A DNA stretch of 35,448 nt from Lachnospiraceae bacterium (lineage in GTDB: Bacteria > Bacillota > Clostridia > Lachnospirales > Lachnospiraceae): NCBI GenBank assembly GCA_022797535.1, contig JAAWKU010000034.1, positions 1 through 35,448 of the forward strand. Reading direction: 5' to 3'. The first letter of the stretch is position 1. Every line of letters starts with the position of its first letter. Below the pieces are notes generated by a model. It saw only the letters and a list, made by a program, of their open reading frames with translations, ran no database searches and had not been told where the DNA came from. This document shows, one piece after another, positions 17,018 to 25,286 of the stretch. A program made the position numbers and the translations under genes.

Positions 17018-17992
17018 ATGGAGAAGGAGTTAAAGACTATTGGCGTGTTGACCAGCGGCGGAGACGCACCTGGGATGAACGCGGCCATTCGCGCAGTGGT
17101 GCGTACAGCGATTGCGAGGGGCCTTAAGGTTAAGGGAATTAAGAAGGGCTACAACGGCCTGTTGAACGAAGAGATCATAGATATGCGTCCCAAGGACGTT
17201 TCCGACATCATTCAGAGGGGCGGCACCATACTGGGCACGGCCCGCTGTATGGAATTCAAGACCAGCGAGGGTCAGCAGAAGGGTGCGGAGATCTGCAGAA
17301 AGCATGGGATCGACGGCATCGTGGTGATCGGTGGGGACGGTTCTTACAGAGGGGCCCAGAAGCTGGCCAGGCTGGGAATCAACACCGTGGGGCTGCCCGG
17401 GACCATCGACCTGGACATTTCCTGCACGGACTACACCATCGGCTTTGACACGGCCATCAATACCGCCATGCAGGCCATCGACAAGGTGAAGGATACTTCC
17501 TCCTCCCATGAGCGTTGCAGCATTATCGAAGTCATGGGCCGCAATGCGGGATACATTGCCCTGTGGTGCGGGATTGCCAATGGCGCGGAGGACATTCTGC
17601 TTCCGGAAAAGTATGACTTTAATGAGCAGGCTATTATCAACAATATCATTGACAGCCGCAAGAAGGGCAAGAACCACCATCTGATCATTAACGCGGAGGG
17701 AATCGGGCATTCCACTTCCATGGCCAGGCGCATTGAGGCGGCCACGGGCATTGAAACCCGGGCCACCATTCTGGGCTATATGCAGCGAGGGGGTAACCCA
17801 ACCTGCAAGGACCGCTATTATGCCTCCATCATGGGTGCTTATGCGGTGGATATCCTGCTGCAGGGTAAGACCAACCGGGTGGTGGGCTACCGCCACGGCG
17901 AATTCGTGGATTTCGATATTGAGGAAGCCCTGAACATGCAAAAGAGCATCGACCCTTACCAGTTTGAGGTGTCGAAGATTCTGTCCATCTGA
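17018..17992 (+). CDS. pfkA: ATP-dependent 6-phosphofructokinase
   Basis: Phosphorylates fructose 6-phosphate in glycolysis. It is 324 residues, the usual bacterial PfkA size. Motifs: GVLTSGGDAPGMNAAIR (ATP phosphate loop), GGDGSYRGA (Gly after GGD, which favours ATP over pyrophosphate), PGTIDLD with the catalytic Asp131, EVMGRNAGYIAL and GYMQRGGNPTCKDRYYA. The loop after the catalytic Asp reads DLDISCTDYTIG instead of the common DNDIKGTDYTIG; Asp131, Asp133 and the rest are kept. Start chosen at 17018 for AAGGAGGAG; an upstream in-frame ATG at 16940 lacks a site. It lies 88 bp after dnaE and may share its transcript. A terminator follows. Confidence 0.95.
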   Translation: MEKELKTIGVLTSGGDAPGMNAAIRAVVRTAIARGLKVKGIKKGYNGLLNEEIIDMRPKDVSDIIQRGGTILGTARCMEFKTSEGQQKGAEICRKHGIDGIVVIGGDGSYRGAQKLARLGINTVGLPGTIDLDISCTDYTIGFDTAINTAMQAIDKVKDTSSSHERCSIIEVMGRNAGYIALWCGIANGAEDILLPEKYDFNEQAIINNIIDSRKKGKNHHLIINAEGIGHSTSMARRIEAATGIETRATILGYMQRGGNPTCKDRYYASIMGAYAVDILLQGKTNRVVGYRHGEFVDFDIEEALNMQKSIDPYQFEVSKILSI

Positions 17993-18012
17993 CTTTCGCA
18001 GAGACGGCAGAC

Positions 18013-18054
18013 AGCTGCCATACCGCCGCAGAGGCCGTGTATGGCAGCTTTTTT
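18013..18054 (+). terminator. Intrinsic terminator after pfkA
   Basis: agctgccatac (18013-18023) pairs with gtatggcagct (18039-18049) and is followed by a run of six Ts. Confidence 0.9.
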
Positions 18055-18087
18055 CTATCAGCCTTTATGACGGGAAGGAGACTGGCA

Positions 18088-18906
18088 ATGATTACAAGCA
18101 CATCTAACCAGAGGGTAAAGCAGATCGTTCAGTGGCAGGAAAAAGCCAGGGCCCGCCGGCAGGACGGCGTATTCCTGGCGGAAGGGCTGAAAATGTATTG
18201 CGAGGCCCCCATGGACCTGGTGAGGGAGGTATATCTGACGGAGTCCCTGCTGGAGCAGCTGAAAAAGCGGGGGCAGGAAAAACTGGAAAGGACAGGCTAT
18301 GAATTGGTGACCCCGGAAGTCTTTGGGCGCATGTCCGACACCCGGACGCCCCAGGGGATCCTCACTGTCCTGCAGAGGCCCGCCTATGAGCTGGGGCAGC
18401 TGCTCCAGGGGGAACGGCCTCTGCTGGTGCTGCTGGAGGACTTGCAGGATCCGGGTAATCTGGGGACGATCCTTCGGACAGGGGAAGGAGCGGGAATAAC
18501 AGGCGTTATCATGTCAAAAAAAACAGTGGATATTTATAATCCCAAGACCATCAGAGCTACCATGGGTTCCATATACCGGGTTCCTTTCCTGTATGTGGAG
18601 GATCTGGGGGAGACGGTGGGGATGCTGCGGGAAAGGGGAATCCAGGTCTACGCGGCCCATCTGCAGGGACAGTCGTATTACAACAGTTTTTCCTTTGCAG
18701 GGGGGACTGCTTTCCTGATCGGTAACGAGGGCAACGGGCTGCGCAGGGAGACGGCGGAACAGGCGGACGCCTATCTGAAGATTCCCATGGAAGGACAGGT
18801 GGAATCCCTGAATGCTGCCATAGCTGCTTCCCTGCTGGTCTACGAGGTCCACAGACAGCGGAATGCGGAGACAGTGTGTCTGGATCAACAGAAATGTGCG
18901 CCGTGA
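18088..18906 (+). CDS. TrmH/SpoU family rRNA 2'-O-methyltransferase
   Basis: SAM-dependent ribose methyltransferase of the SPOUT (knotted) class, 272 residues. The N-terminal substrate-binding subdomain (about 1-100) includes RRQDGVFLAEGLKMY, typical of RlmB/TsnR-like proteins. The catalytic domain shows the three SpoU motifs: LEDLQDPGNLGTILRTGEGAG (motif 1 with Asn and Arg), FLIGNEGNGL (motif 2) and IPMEGQVESLNAAIAASLLVYE (motif 3). The ATG at 18088 follows GAAGGAG; the in-frame ATG at 18037 lies inside the pfkA terminator. The exact nucleotide target (23S rRNA is likeliest) cannot be told from sequence. Confidence 0.9.
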   Translation: MITSTSNQRVKQIVQWQEKARARRQDGVFLAEGLKMYCEAPMDLVREVYLTESLLEQLKKRGQEKLERTGYELVTPEVFGRMSDTRTPQGILTVLQRPAYELGQLLQGERPLLVLLEDLQDPGNLGTILRTGEGAGITGVIMSKKTVDIYNPKTIRATMGSIYRVPFLYVEDLGETVGMLRERGIQVYAAHLQGQSYYNSFSFAGGTAFLIGNEGNGLRRETAEQADAYLKIPMEGQVESLNAAIAASLLVYEVHRQRNAETVCLDQQKCAP

Positions 18907-19030
18907 AGATATATGCAGGACTGAAAACAGCAAGTTCCCGGAAAGCGGGCATTTCTGGATGATCGGAGATGGGTGTTGCAGGGGACATGGGGAATAAAAG
19001 TTCTAAAGAGTTTCAATAAGGAGGCAGAGT

Positions 19031-19837
19031 ATGCAGACAGGTAAAAAGATCGGTTTCATCGGATTGGGCAATATGGCGTCGGCCATGATCGGCGGTATGC
19101 TGCAAAAAGGCGCGGCAAGGCCGGAGGACATCATCGGTTCTGCCCGCACGGCGGCCACCTGCAGGAGGGTGGCGGAGCAATACGGCATCACTACCTACTC
19201 CTCCAACGCGGAAGTGGCAGAGCAGGCTGATATCCTGTTTTTGGCGGTGAAGCCCCAGTTTTTTCCGGAGGTCATCAGGGAGATACGGGAGCATGCGCGT
19301 CTCCAGACCCTGATTGTCAGCATTGCGGCAGGCAAGACTCTGGAAGAGATCGCGGGCCTGTTCGGCGGGGCCAGGAAGATCCTGCGCTGCATGCCCAACA
19401 CGCCGGCCCTGGTGCTGGAGGGCTGCACCGGTGTGTGTGCGGGTGATTTGGTGGACGGGGAGGAGCTGGAGGAGGTTCTGACGCTGCTGCGCAGCTTTGG
19501 AGTGGCGGAAGCGGTGCCGGAGCGGCTGATGGATGCGGTGGTGGGCGTCAGCGGCAGCTCCCCGGCTTACGTGTTTCTGCTCCTGGAGGCCATGGCGGAC
19601 GGAGCGGTGGCAGCGGGAATGCCACGCAGACAGGCGTACACCTTTGCCGCCCAGGCAGTGCTGGGCAGCGCCAAAATGCTGCTGGAGACCGGCAAACATC
19701 CGGGGGAACTGAAGGATATGGTCTGTTCCCCGGGAGGCGCCACCATCCAGGCCGTAAAAGTGCTGGAGGAAAAAGGCCTGCGGGCGGCGGTGATGGAGGC
19801 TGTGGAAGCCTGCGTGGAGAAGTCCCGGAAACTGTAA
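19031..19837 (+). CDS. proC: Pyrroline-5-carboxylate reductase ProC
   Basis: Last step of proline synthesis: reduces pyrroline-5-carboxylate with NAD(P)H. It is 268 residues, normal for ProC. The N-terminal dinucleotide fold begins IGFIGLGNMASAMIGG; AVKPQ and RCMPNTPALV mark the middle; the C-terminal dimerisation domain carries the signature in SGSSPAYVFLLLEAMADG and the stretch ELKDMVCSPGGATIQA. AAGGAGG lies 8 bases before the ATG. No proA or proB is in the window, and no terminator was seen after it before the next promoter. Confidence 0.96.
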   Translation: MQTGKKIGFIGLGNMASAMIGGMLQKGAARPEDIIGSARTAATCRRVAEQYGITTYSSNAEVAEQADILFLAVKPQFFPEVIREIREHARLQTLIVSIAAGKTLEEIAGLFGGARKILRCMPNTPALVLEGCTGVCAGDLVDGEELEEVLTLLRSFGVAEAVPERLMDAVVGVSGSSPAYVFLLLEAMADGAVAAGMPRRQAYTFAAQAVLGSAKMLLETGKHPGELKDMVCSPGGATIQAVKVLEEKGLRAAVMEAVEACVEKSRKL

Positions 19838-19860
19838 AATCCGCGGCCCCGGAGGGGGGG

Positions 19861-19889
19861 TTGACAAAACGGCTGGCTTCTGTTATCAT
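19861..19889 (+). promoter_or_regulatory. Sigma-A promoter of the cell wall hydrolase gene
   Basis: TTGACA (19861-19866, perfect), 17 bp and TATCAT (19884-19889). A second TTGTAA-N17-TAATAA pair starts at 19895. The leader that follows has a 10-bp inverted repeat (19915-19924 with 19945-19954) ending 9 bases before the GGAGG ribosome site. Confidence 0.75.
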
Positions 19890-19975
19890 TTGCCTTGTAA
19901 CAAAATTAACAATCTTGTAATAATTTAGATAAGAAAGGGATAAAATTATTACAAAATTGGTTGGAGGTAAAGGAA

Positions 19976-21052
19976 ATGGCAAAAGGCAAAAGGCTGTCTG
20001 CCTTCCTGGCCGGGGTGCTGCTCACAGGCGCGCTGGCAGGCAATGCAGGCATGACCGTAGAAGCTGGCGGCAATTCAGATTACCTGAATTCATTGAGCGG
20101 CGGTATGGCGGCTCTGCTGGACTCCAATACCGGGAGCGCGGAAGAGTTGATCAGCACCACCCAGAGAAGCCTCGACCTGAAAGCGGCGCAGGAAGAGGAA
20201 GAGTGCACATTGGTCATGGCCAATGTGAAGAACGCCCTGAATGTCAGGGCGGAAGCCAGCGAAGATGCGGAAAAGGTAGGAATGATATACAAGGACTGCG
20301 GCGGCACCATCCTGGAGCGGGTGGACGGCTGGACAAAACTCCAGTCCGGCGACCTGGTGGGATGGGCCAAGGACGAGTATCTGCTGTTTGATGAGGAGGC
20401 CATAGAACTGGCCGCCAGCGTGGGGATTACCACAGCCACCATTGATGCGGAGATGCTGAAAGTCCGCACAGAGCCTGACAAGAATGCAGATATATACGGG
20501 GCCCTGGCCAAGGACGAGATCGTAGAAGTGATGAACACCGATGAGGAAGGCTGGGTTTGCATCAACTACGAAGGGGAGGATGGTTTTGTGTCCTCCGAAT
20601 ATATTACCATTGATTTTAAAATAGACTTTGGTGAGACCATGGAGGCCATCAAGGAGCGGGAAGAGGCCGAGAAGGAGGCAAAGCGCCACAAGAATTACGG
20701 TGAGTTTACCACTGACGCGGATACCACGCTGCTGTTGGCGGCGCTGATCCAGTGCGAGGCGGGCGGCGAAAGCTACGAAGGCCAGCTGGCTGTGGGAGCG
20801 GTGGTTATGAACCGTGTCAGGAGCGCCGCATACCCCAACACCATTCATGGCGTCATCTATGCGTCTGGCCAGTTCACGCCCGCGCAGAGCGGCAAGGTCA
20901 ACCGGGTATATGAGTCCGGCAAGATCAAAGAGAGTTGTATCCAGGCGGCGCAGGAGGCTTTGTCCGGCGTGTCCAATGTGGGTGACCTGACCCATTTCCG
21001 CCGCAATAACGGTCGTCAGGGTCTGGTAATCGGAAACCATGTATTTTATTAA
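19976..21052 (+). CDS. Secreted cell wall hydrolase with two SH3 domains and a SleB-like catalytic domain
   Basis: A 358-residue exported protein. Residues 1-30 are a signal peptide (KGKR, hydrophobic core FLAGVLLTGALAG, probable cleavage near VEA-GG). Two bacterial SH3 domains follow, about 76-140 (VKNALNVRAEAS ... GWTKL) and 145-210 (MLKVRTEPDKNADIYG ... GWVCINYEGEDGFVSSEYI), which bind the wall. After a charged helix comes a Hydrolase_2 (SleB/CwlJ-type) domain from about 250: LLAALIQCEAGGESYEGQ with the likely catalytic Glu261, then VGAVVMNRV. Family members are lytic transglycosylase-like and include spore cortex enzymes; without a spore context, a vegetative wall role is equally possible. 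Start chosen at the ATG with GGAGG. Confidence 0.92.
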   Translation: MAKGKRLSAFLAGVLLTGALAGNAGMTVEAGGNSDYLNSLSGGMAALLDSNTGSAEELISTTQRSLDLKAAQEEEECTLVMANVKNALNVRAEASEDAEKVGMIYKDCGGTILERVDGWTKLQSGDLVGWAKDEYLLFDEEAIELAASVGITTATIDAEMLKVRTEPDKNADIYGALAKDEIVEVMNTDEEGWVCINYEGEDGFVSSEYITIDFKIDFGETMEAIKEREEAEKEAKRHKNYGEFTTDADTTLLLAALIQCEAGGESYEGQLAVGAVVMNRVRSAAYPNTIHGVIYASGQFTPAQSGKVNRVYESGKIKESCIQAAQEALSGVSNVGDLTHFRRNNGRQGLVIGNHVFY

Positions 21053-21065
21053 AAATGAGCTGCGT

Positions 21066-21101
21066 AAAAAGCACGATGGATTCGTCTATCGTGCTTTTTT
21101 T
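21066..21101 (+). terminator. Intrinsic terminator after the cell wall hydrolase gene
   Basis: agcacgat (21070-21077) pairs with atcgtgct (21088-21095) and is followed by a run of Ts to 21101; the A-run before it makes it potentially bidirectional. Confidence 0.9.
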
Positions 21102-21137
21102 CATGGTGGCGGCAACATTTTTTTCCACATAAAGGGA

Positions 21138-21166
21138 TTGCGAAGTGGCCTGCAGTGTAGTATATT
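21138..21166 (+). promoter_or_regulatory. Sigma-A promoter of the nfeD-SPFH operon
   Basis: TTGCGA (21138-21143), 17 bp and TATATT (21161-21166), about 60 bp before the first start codon. Confidence 0.6.
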
Positions 21167-21226
21167 ATTAGTAACCTTAAAACATTTCTTATAAGGGAAA
21201 GGGAAGAGCAATAAAGGAGGATGCGT

Positions 21227-21724
21227 ATGCAAGAGGTAATTTTTTGGCTGGTTCTGCTGATTATCTGCATCGGCATAGAAGTGGCCACTATGGGTCTTAC
21301 CACCATCTGGTTCGCAGGCGGCGCCCTGATTGCCATTTTTGCGGCGGTGATCGGCGCACCGATCTGGTTTCAGGCCACAATCTTCGCCGTTGTATCCCTG
21401 GTGCTGCTTTTCTTTACCAGGCCCATCGCCGTGAAGTATTTCAACAAAGACCGGGTCAAGACCAATGTGGAGAGCATGGTGGGCCGTCAGGCCATCGTAA
21501 TAAGCGAGATCGACAATCTCCAGGGCATTGGTCAGGTGACGGTAGGCGGCCAGGAGTGGAGCGCCAGAAGTGCAGAGGAGCATGTGACAGTCGCTGTGGG
21601 CGCGGTGGTGACAGTGGTGGCCATCAACGGCGTCAAGCTGATTGTTAAGGAATATCCGCTCCAAAGCACCCCGCAGGCTGCTCACACAGAAGAAGCCAAA
21701 CAGGCAGAAGGAGGAAGAAAATGA
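21227..21724 (+). CDS. NfeD-family membrane protein
   Basis: A 165-residue short NfeD protein, partner of SPFH-domain proteins in membrane microdomains. The N-terminal part has two or three membrane helices (about 3-68: FWLVLLIICIGIEVATMGL, then WFAGGALIAIFAAVIGAPIW and WFQATIFAVVSLVLLFF). The C-terminal OB-fold (about 85-145) starts near MVGRQAIVISEID and contains GQVTVGGQEWSA, the family's core. AGGAGG ends 6 bases before the ATG at 21227; the ATG at 21221 touches the ribosome site and is unlikely. Its TGA overlaps the ATG of the SPFH gene by four bases, implying translational coupling and joint function. Confidence 0.92.
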   Translation: MQEVIFWLVLLIICIGIEVATMGLTTIWFAGGALIAIFAAVIGAPIWFQATIFAVVSLVLLFFTRPIAVKYFNKDRVKTNVESMVGRQAIVISEIDNLQGIGQVTVGGQEWSARSAEEHVTVAVGAVVTVVAINGVKLIVKEYPLQSTPQAAHTEEAKQAEGGRK

Positions 21725-22653
21725 TAATCGGTGTTTTATTGGTACTAGTAGTACTGATCCTGTGTATTTTTGTTTCCTGTATTAAGATTGTGCCCCAGGC
21801 TCAGGCTTTCGTGGTGGAACGTATGGGGGCGTACCAGGGAACCTGGTCCGTGGGCTTTCATGTGAAAATGCCTTTCCTGGATCGGGTAGCCAGAAGGGTG
21901 AACCTGAAGGAGCAGGTGGCGGATTTCCCGCCTCAGCCCGTGATCACCAAGGATAATGTCACCATGCGGATCGACACAGTGGTGTTTTATCAGATCACGG
22001 ATCCCAAGCTGTTCACCTATGGCGTGGAGAATCCCATGATGGCCATTGAAAATCTCACTGCCACCACCCTGCGTAACATCATCGGTGATCTGGAACTGGA
22101 CCAGACGCTGACCAGCCGTGAGACCATCAATACCAAGATGCGCGCCGCTCTGGATATCGCCACCGATCCCTGGGGCATCAAGGTAAACCGTGTGGAACTT
22201 AAGAATATCATTCCTCCTGCCGAGATCCAGAACGCCATGGAGAAGCAGATGAAGGCGGAGCGTGAGAGACGTGAAGCCGTCACCAGAGCAGAGGGTGAGA
22301 AGAAGGCTAACATTCTGGAGGCAGAGGGCGCCAAGGAGTCAGCGATCCTGCGGGCGGAGGCGGATAAACAGTCAGCGATCCTGCGGGCGGAGGCTCAGAA
22401 GGAAAAGATGATCCGCGAGGCGGAAGGTGAGGCGGAAGCCATTCTGAAGGTGCAGCAGGCCAATGCGGAAGGTATCCGTCTGCTGAAGGACGCAGGCGCG
22501 GACGAGGCCGTACTGAAGATCAAGAGCCTGGAGGCATTTGAGAGAGTGGCTGACGGTAAGGCTACCACGATCCTGCTTCCTGCGGAATTGCAGGGAATCG
22601 CCAGCATGGCGACGGCGTTCAAGGCGGCAAGCCAGCAGCCTACACAGCAATAA
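21721..22653 (+). CDS. SPFH/stomatin-prohibitin domain protein (QmcA/slipin-like)
   Basis: A 310-residue membrane-anchored protein that assembles large oligomers in lipid microdomains. One N-terminal hydrophobic anchor (about 2-20) is followed by the SPFH domain (about 25-185: VPQAQAFVVERMGAYQGTW ... PWGIKVNRVELKNIIPPAE). Then comes a long charged coiled coil (about 185-260) with the repeated phrase ILRAEA (SAILRAEADKQ, SAILRAEAQKE) and a hydrophobic-rich C-terminal segment (ATTILLPAEL). AGGAGG precedes the ATG. It is co-transcribed with nfeD, the typical SPFH-NfeD pair, and ends with a strong terminator. Its client protein is not known. Confidence 0.94.
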   Translation: MIIGVLLVLVVLILCIFVSCIKIVPQAQAFVVERMGAYQGTWSVGFHVKMPFLDRVARRVNLKEQVADFPPQPVITKDNVTMRIDTVVFYQITDPKLFTYGVENPMMAIENLTATTLRNIIGDLELDQTLTSRETINTKMRAALDIATDPWGIKVNRVELKNIIPPAEIQNAMEKQMKAERERREAVTRAEGEKKANILEAEGAKESAILRAEADKQSAILRAEAQKEKMIREAEGEAEAILKVQQANAEGIRLLKDAGADEAVLKIKSLEAFERVADGKATTILLPAELQGIASMATAFKAASQQPTQQ

Positions 22654-22681
22654 ACAGAATAATAATCCCTTTTAGGGGTGG

Positions 22682-22710
22682 GAGCAGGCCGACATGGCCT
22701 GCTCTTTTTT
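22682..22710 (+). terminator. Intrinsic terminator after the SPFH gene
   Basis: gagcaggcc (22682-22690) pairs with ggcctgctc (22696-22704) around gacat, followed by six Ts. Confidence 0.93.
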
Positions 22711-22715
22711 GGTGA

Positions 22716-22748
22716 TAATAGAATTCTCACAGAGCGTGAATTCTATTA
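22716..22748. promoter_or_regulatory. 33-bp inverted repeat upstream of the argF promoter
   Basis: taatagaattc (22716-22726) is perfectly inverted at 22738-22748, with 11 bases between. The right half reads tgaattctattaat, loosely like the TGAATaaaaATTCA form of ArgR boxes. It lies 42 bp before the argF -35 box. It could be an arginine repressor site or only a structural palindrome. Confidence 0.45.
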
Positions 22749-22789
22749 ATGGGAGCGAAAGAGGCGGCAGGAACATTGGTCTGTCCCTC

Positions 22790-22818
22790 TTGAAAAATGG
22801 AGGGAAATGAAGTATAGT
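22790..22818 (+). promoter_or_regulatory. argF promoter
   Basis: TTGAAA (22790-22795), 17 bp and TATAGT (22813-22818); an overlapping TATAAT lies 6 bases downstream. Confidence 0.65.
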
Positions 22819-22904
22819 TATAATATAAATGACAGAGCGGAAGCAGTTCGGACAGGATGTCTGGAGCAATACCCAGGCGGAACCGGATATGCGGAAAGGA
22901 AGAG

Positions 22905-23900
22905 ATGGATTTAAAAGGACGGGATTTTTTAAAACTGCTGGATTTCAGCGCAGAGGAGATTGTATATCTGCTGGATTTGGCGGCGGAACTTAAAGAGAAG
23001 AAGAAACAGGGCGTTTTGGTGGACTCTTTAAAAGGGAAGAATGTGGTTTTGATATTTGAAAAGACCAGTACGAGAACCCGCTGCGCTTTCGAGGTTGCAG
23101 CCCATGACCTGGGCATGGGAACTACTTATCTGGATCCCAGCGGCTCCCAGATCGGTAAGAAGGAAAGTATTGCGGATACGGCTGAGGTTTTGTCCGGCAT
23201 GTTTGAGGGGATTGAGTACCGGGGGTATGGACAGGAGATTGTGGAGGAATTGGCCAGACATTCCAGAGTACCTGTTTGGAACGGCCTTACAAATGAATTT
23301 CATCCCACCCAGATGCTGGCGGACGCGCTGACCATACGGGAGCATTTCGGACGTCTGGAGGGGATCCGTCTCACATATCTGGGAGACGCCAGATATAATA
23401 CGGGTAATTCCCTGATGGTGCTGTGCGCTAAGCTGGGGATGCATTTTACGGCCTGCACCAGCGCAAAATATTTCCCGGAGGGGGAATTGGTAAAACAGTG
23501 TGAAGAACTGGCTGCGGCCAGCGGCGGCAGTATTACTCTGACTGAGGATGTGGATGCCGGAACCAGGGGAGCGGACGTGGTCTGTACCGATGTATGGGTA
23601 TCCATGGGCGAGCCGGACGAAATCTGGGCGGAGCGCATTGAGGATCTGAAAGGATATCAGGTAAATAAAAGGGTGATGGAGAATGCGGGGCCCCAGGCCG
23701 TCTTTATGCATTGCCTGCCTGCTTTCCATGATTTAAAGACCAAGATCGGGGCGGAAGTGGGGAAAAAATTTGGTATCACCGAGATGGAAGTGACGGATGA
23801 GGTGTTTGCTTCAGAGCAGTCCCTGGTGTTCCAGGAGGCCGAAAACCGTATGCATACCATTAAGGCCGTGATGGCCGCGACTTTGGGCTGGAGCCGGTAA
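22905..23900 (+). CDS. argF: Ornithine carbamoyltransferase
   Basis: Joins carbamoyl phosphate and ornithine to citrulline in arginine synthesis; the catabolic ArcB isoform cannot be separated by sequence alone, but no arcA or arcC is nearby. It is 331 residues, the usual size. Motifs: [14 protein letters not shown] (carbamoyl phosphate binding STRTR), [11 protein letters not shown] and [10 protein letters not shown] with the catalytic Cys in HCLPA. The start at 22905 is chosen for AAAGGAAG; a longer frame from 22857 has no site. An inverted repeat and a promoter lie upstream. The last 13 bases (ctggagccggtaa) are the first bases of a 40-bp tandem array, so the gene end seems to be the template of the repeat. 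Confidence 0.93.
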   Translation: MDLKGRDFLKLLDFSAEEIVYLLDLAAELKEKKKQGVLVDSLKGKNVVLIFEKTSTRTRCAFEVAAHDLGMGTTYLDPSGSQIGKKESIADTAEVLSGMFEGIEYRGYGQEIVEELARHSRVPVWNGLTNEFHPTQMLADALTIREHFGRLEGIRLTYLGDARYNTGNSLMVLCAKLGMHFTACTSAKYFPEGELVKQCEELAAASGGSITLTEDVDAGTRGADVVCTDVWVSMGEPDEIWAERIEDLKGYQVNKRVMENAGPQAVFMHCLPAFHDLKTKIGAEVGKKFGITEMEVTDEVFASEQSLVFQEAENRMHTIKAVMAATLGWSR

Positions 23901-24087
23901 AATGGGGAATTGGAGGCAGATACAGGGTTTTAGCCAGTAAAGCAGAGATTTGAAGGCAGATACAGGGCTGGAGTCGGTAAAACGGGGAATTGGAGGCAGA
24001 TACAGGGTTTTAGCCAGTAAAGCAGAGATTTGAAGGCAGATACAGGGCTGGAGCCGGTAAAGCAGAGAATCGGAGGCAGGCGCGGAC
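23888..24087. repeat. 40-bp tandem repeat x5 in A-B-A-B-A order, starting inside argF
   Basis: Units start at 23888, 23928, 23968, 24008 and 24048. Type A begins ctggagccggtaa, the last codons and stop of argF; type B begins ttttagccagtaa. Both types end in nearly the same ggcagatacaggg. The alternation shows a first 40-bp duplication that diverged and then an 80-bp duplication. Every unit keeps a TAA at the position of the argF stop. Confidence 0.95.
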
Positions 24088-24112
24088 CCGGCGCAGAGAT
24101 GAAAGGGAATAG

Positions 24113-25090
24113 ATGAAAGCAGAAATACTGGCGCTATTGCGGGAGAGCGAAGATTATGTATCCGGGCAGGAGTTGTGTAACCGTTTCGGCGTGACCCGTT
24201 CCGCCGTCTGGAAAGCAGTGAATCAACTGAAAAAAGAGGGCTATGAGATTGAGGCGGTGCAGAATCGGGGCTACAAGCTGGTGAAGGCGCTGGACTATGG
24301 AGAGAGCGAACTTCGCAGCCGTATACACACTGCCTGGGCAGGAGCGCAGATCTATTTCCATCAGGTGACTGGATCCACCAACTTGTTGGCGAAGCAGGCG
24401 GGGGAGGGGGACGCTCCCCACGGCGCGTTGTTTGTGGCAGAAGAGCAGACTGCCGGACGGGGCAGGCGGGGCAGGAGCTGGCAGTCGCCTCCGGGGGCCA
24501 ATATTTATTTTACCATATTGCTGCGGCCCGAATTTTCGCCGGGCAAGGCCTCTATGCTGACCCTGGTGATGGCGCACAGTGTGGTGGCTGCCATCCACAG
24601 ACTCACGGGAATGAGGGCGGGGATCAAATGGCCCAATGATGTGCTGCTGGAGGGAAGAAAAGTCTGCGGCATCCTGACGGAAATGAGCCTGGAGCGGGAG
24701 TATATTCACTATGTGGTCTGCGGCGTGGGTATCAATGTGGCTCCCCAGGAGTTTCCCGAAGAGATTCGGGAACATGTTACCACCGTGGAGACCGTTTACG
24801 GTGGTCCCGTGTCCAAGGGGGCGCTCCTGCAGTATGTGATGGAAGCATTTGAGCGGGACTACGATGCCTTTACGGCTGCTGGCGATTTGTCGCCGCTGCT
24901 TGAGAACTACAACAAGATGCTGGTGAACCTGGACCGGGGCGTGCGGATTCTGGATCCCAAGGGAGAGTGGGAAGGCATTGCCAGGGGCATCAACACCGAA
25001 GGGGAATTGCTGGTGGAGGATGCGGCGGGCAGGGTTACAGCGGTTTATGCGGGAGAAGTGTCTGTCCGGGGCATATATGGATATGTGTGA
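24113..25090 (+). CDS. birA: Bifunctional biotin-protein ligase / biotin operon repressor BirA
   Basis: Attaches biotin to acceptor proteins such as the biotin carboxyl carrier protein and, through its N-terminal domain, represses biotin genes. It is 325 residues. Residues 1-60 are a winged helix-turn-helix (ELCNRFGVTRSAVWKAVNQL), so this is the group II regulator-ligase type. The catalytic domain shows GRGRRGRSWQSPPGANIYF (biotinyl-AMP loop), IKWPNDVLLEGRKVCGIL and VVCGVGINV. The C-terminal SH3-like domain follows (GVRILDPKGEWEGIARGI). The ATG comes after AAAGGGA. It is downstream of the argF array with no visible promoter of its own. No biotin synthesis gene is in the window. Confidence 0.94.
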   Translation: MKAEILALLRESEDYVSGQELCNRFGVTRSAVWKAVNQLKKEGYEIEAVQNRGYKLVKALDYGESELRSRIHTAWAGAQIYFHQVTGSTNLLAKQAGEGDAPHGALFVAEEQTAGRGRRGRSWQSPPGANIYFTILLRPEFSPGKASMLTLVMAHSVVAAIHRLTGMRAGIKWPNDVLLEGRKVCGILTEMSLEREYIHYVVCGVGINVAPQEFPEEIREHVTTVETVYGGPVSKGALLQYVMEAFERDYDAFTAAGDLSPLLENYNKMLVNLDRGVRILDPKGEWEGIARGINTEGELLVEDAAGRVTAVYAGEVSVRGIYGYV

Positions 25091-25093
25091 GGA

Positions 25094-25124
25094 GACAGGC
25101 TGAAACAGTCGGATGCAGCCTGTC
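25094..25124 (+). terminator. Perfect 9-bp hairpin after birA
   Basis: gacaggctg (25094-25102) pairs with cagcctgtc (25116-25124). No T-run follows, so terminator activity is doubtful. Two direct copies of atacagtttgaagc lie further on (from about 25202). Confidence 0.35.
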
Positions 25125-25286
25125 CCAAAACGAAATGGCACAATATCATGGGTTCGGCTCATGATTTGCGGGAGAGATGCAGATTTGGATTGAATGTTTC
25201 AAATACAGTTTGAAGCATACAGTTTGAAGCAGTGTCATGGGTATGTTTCCATGGTATGTAACACGGTATGCAAATAAGAGGAATGT

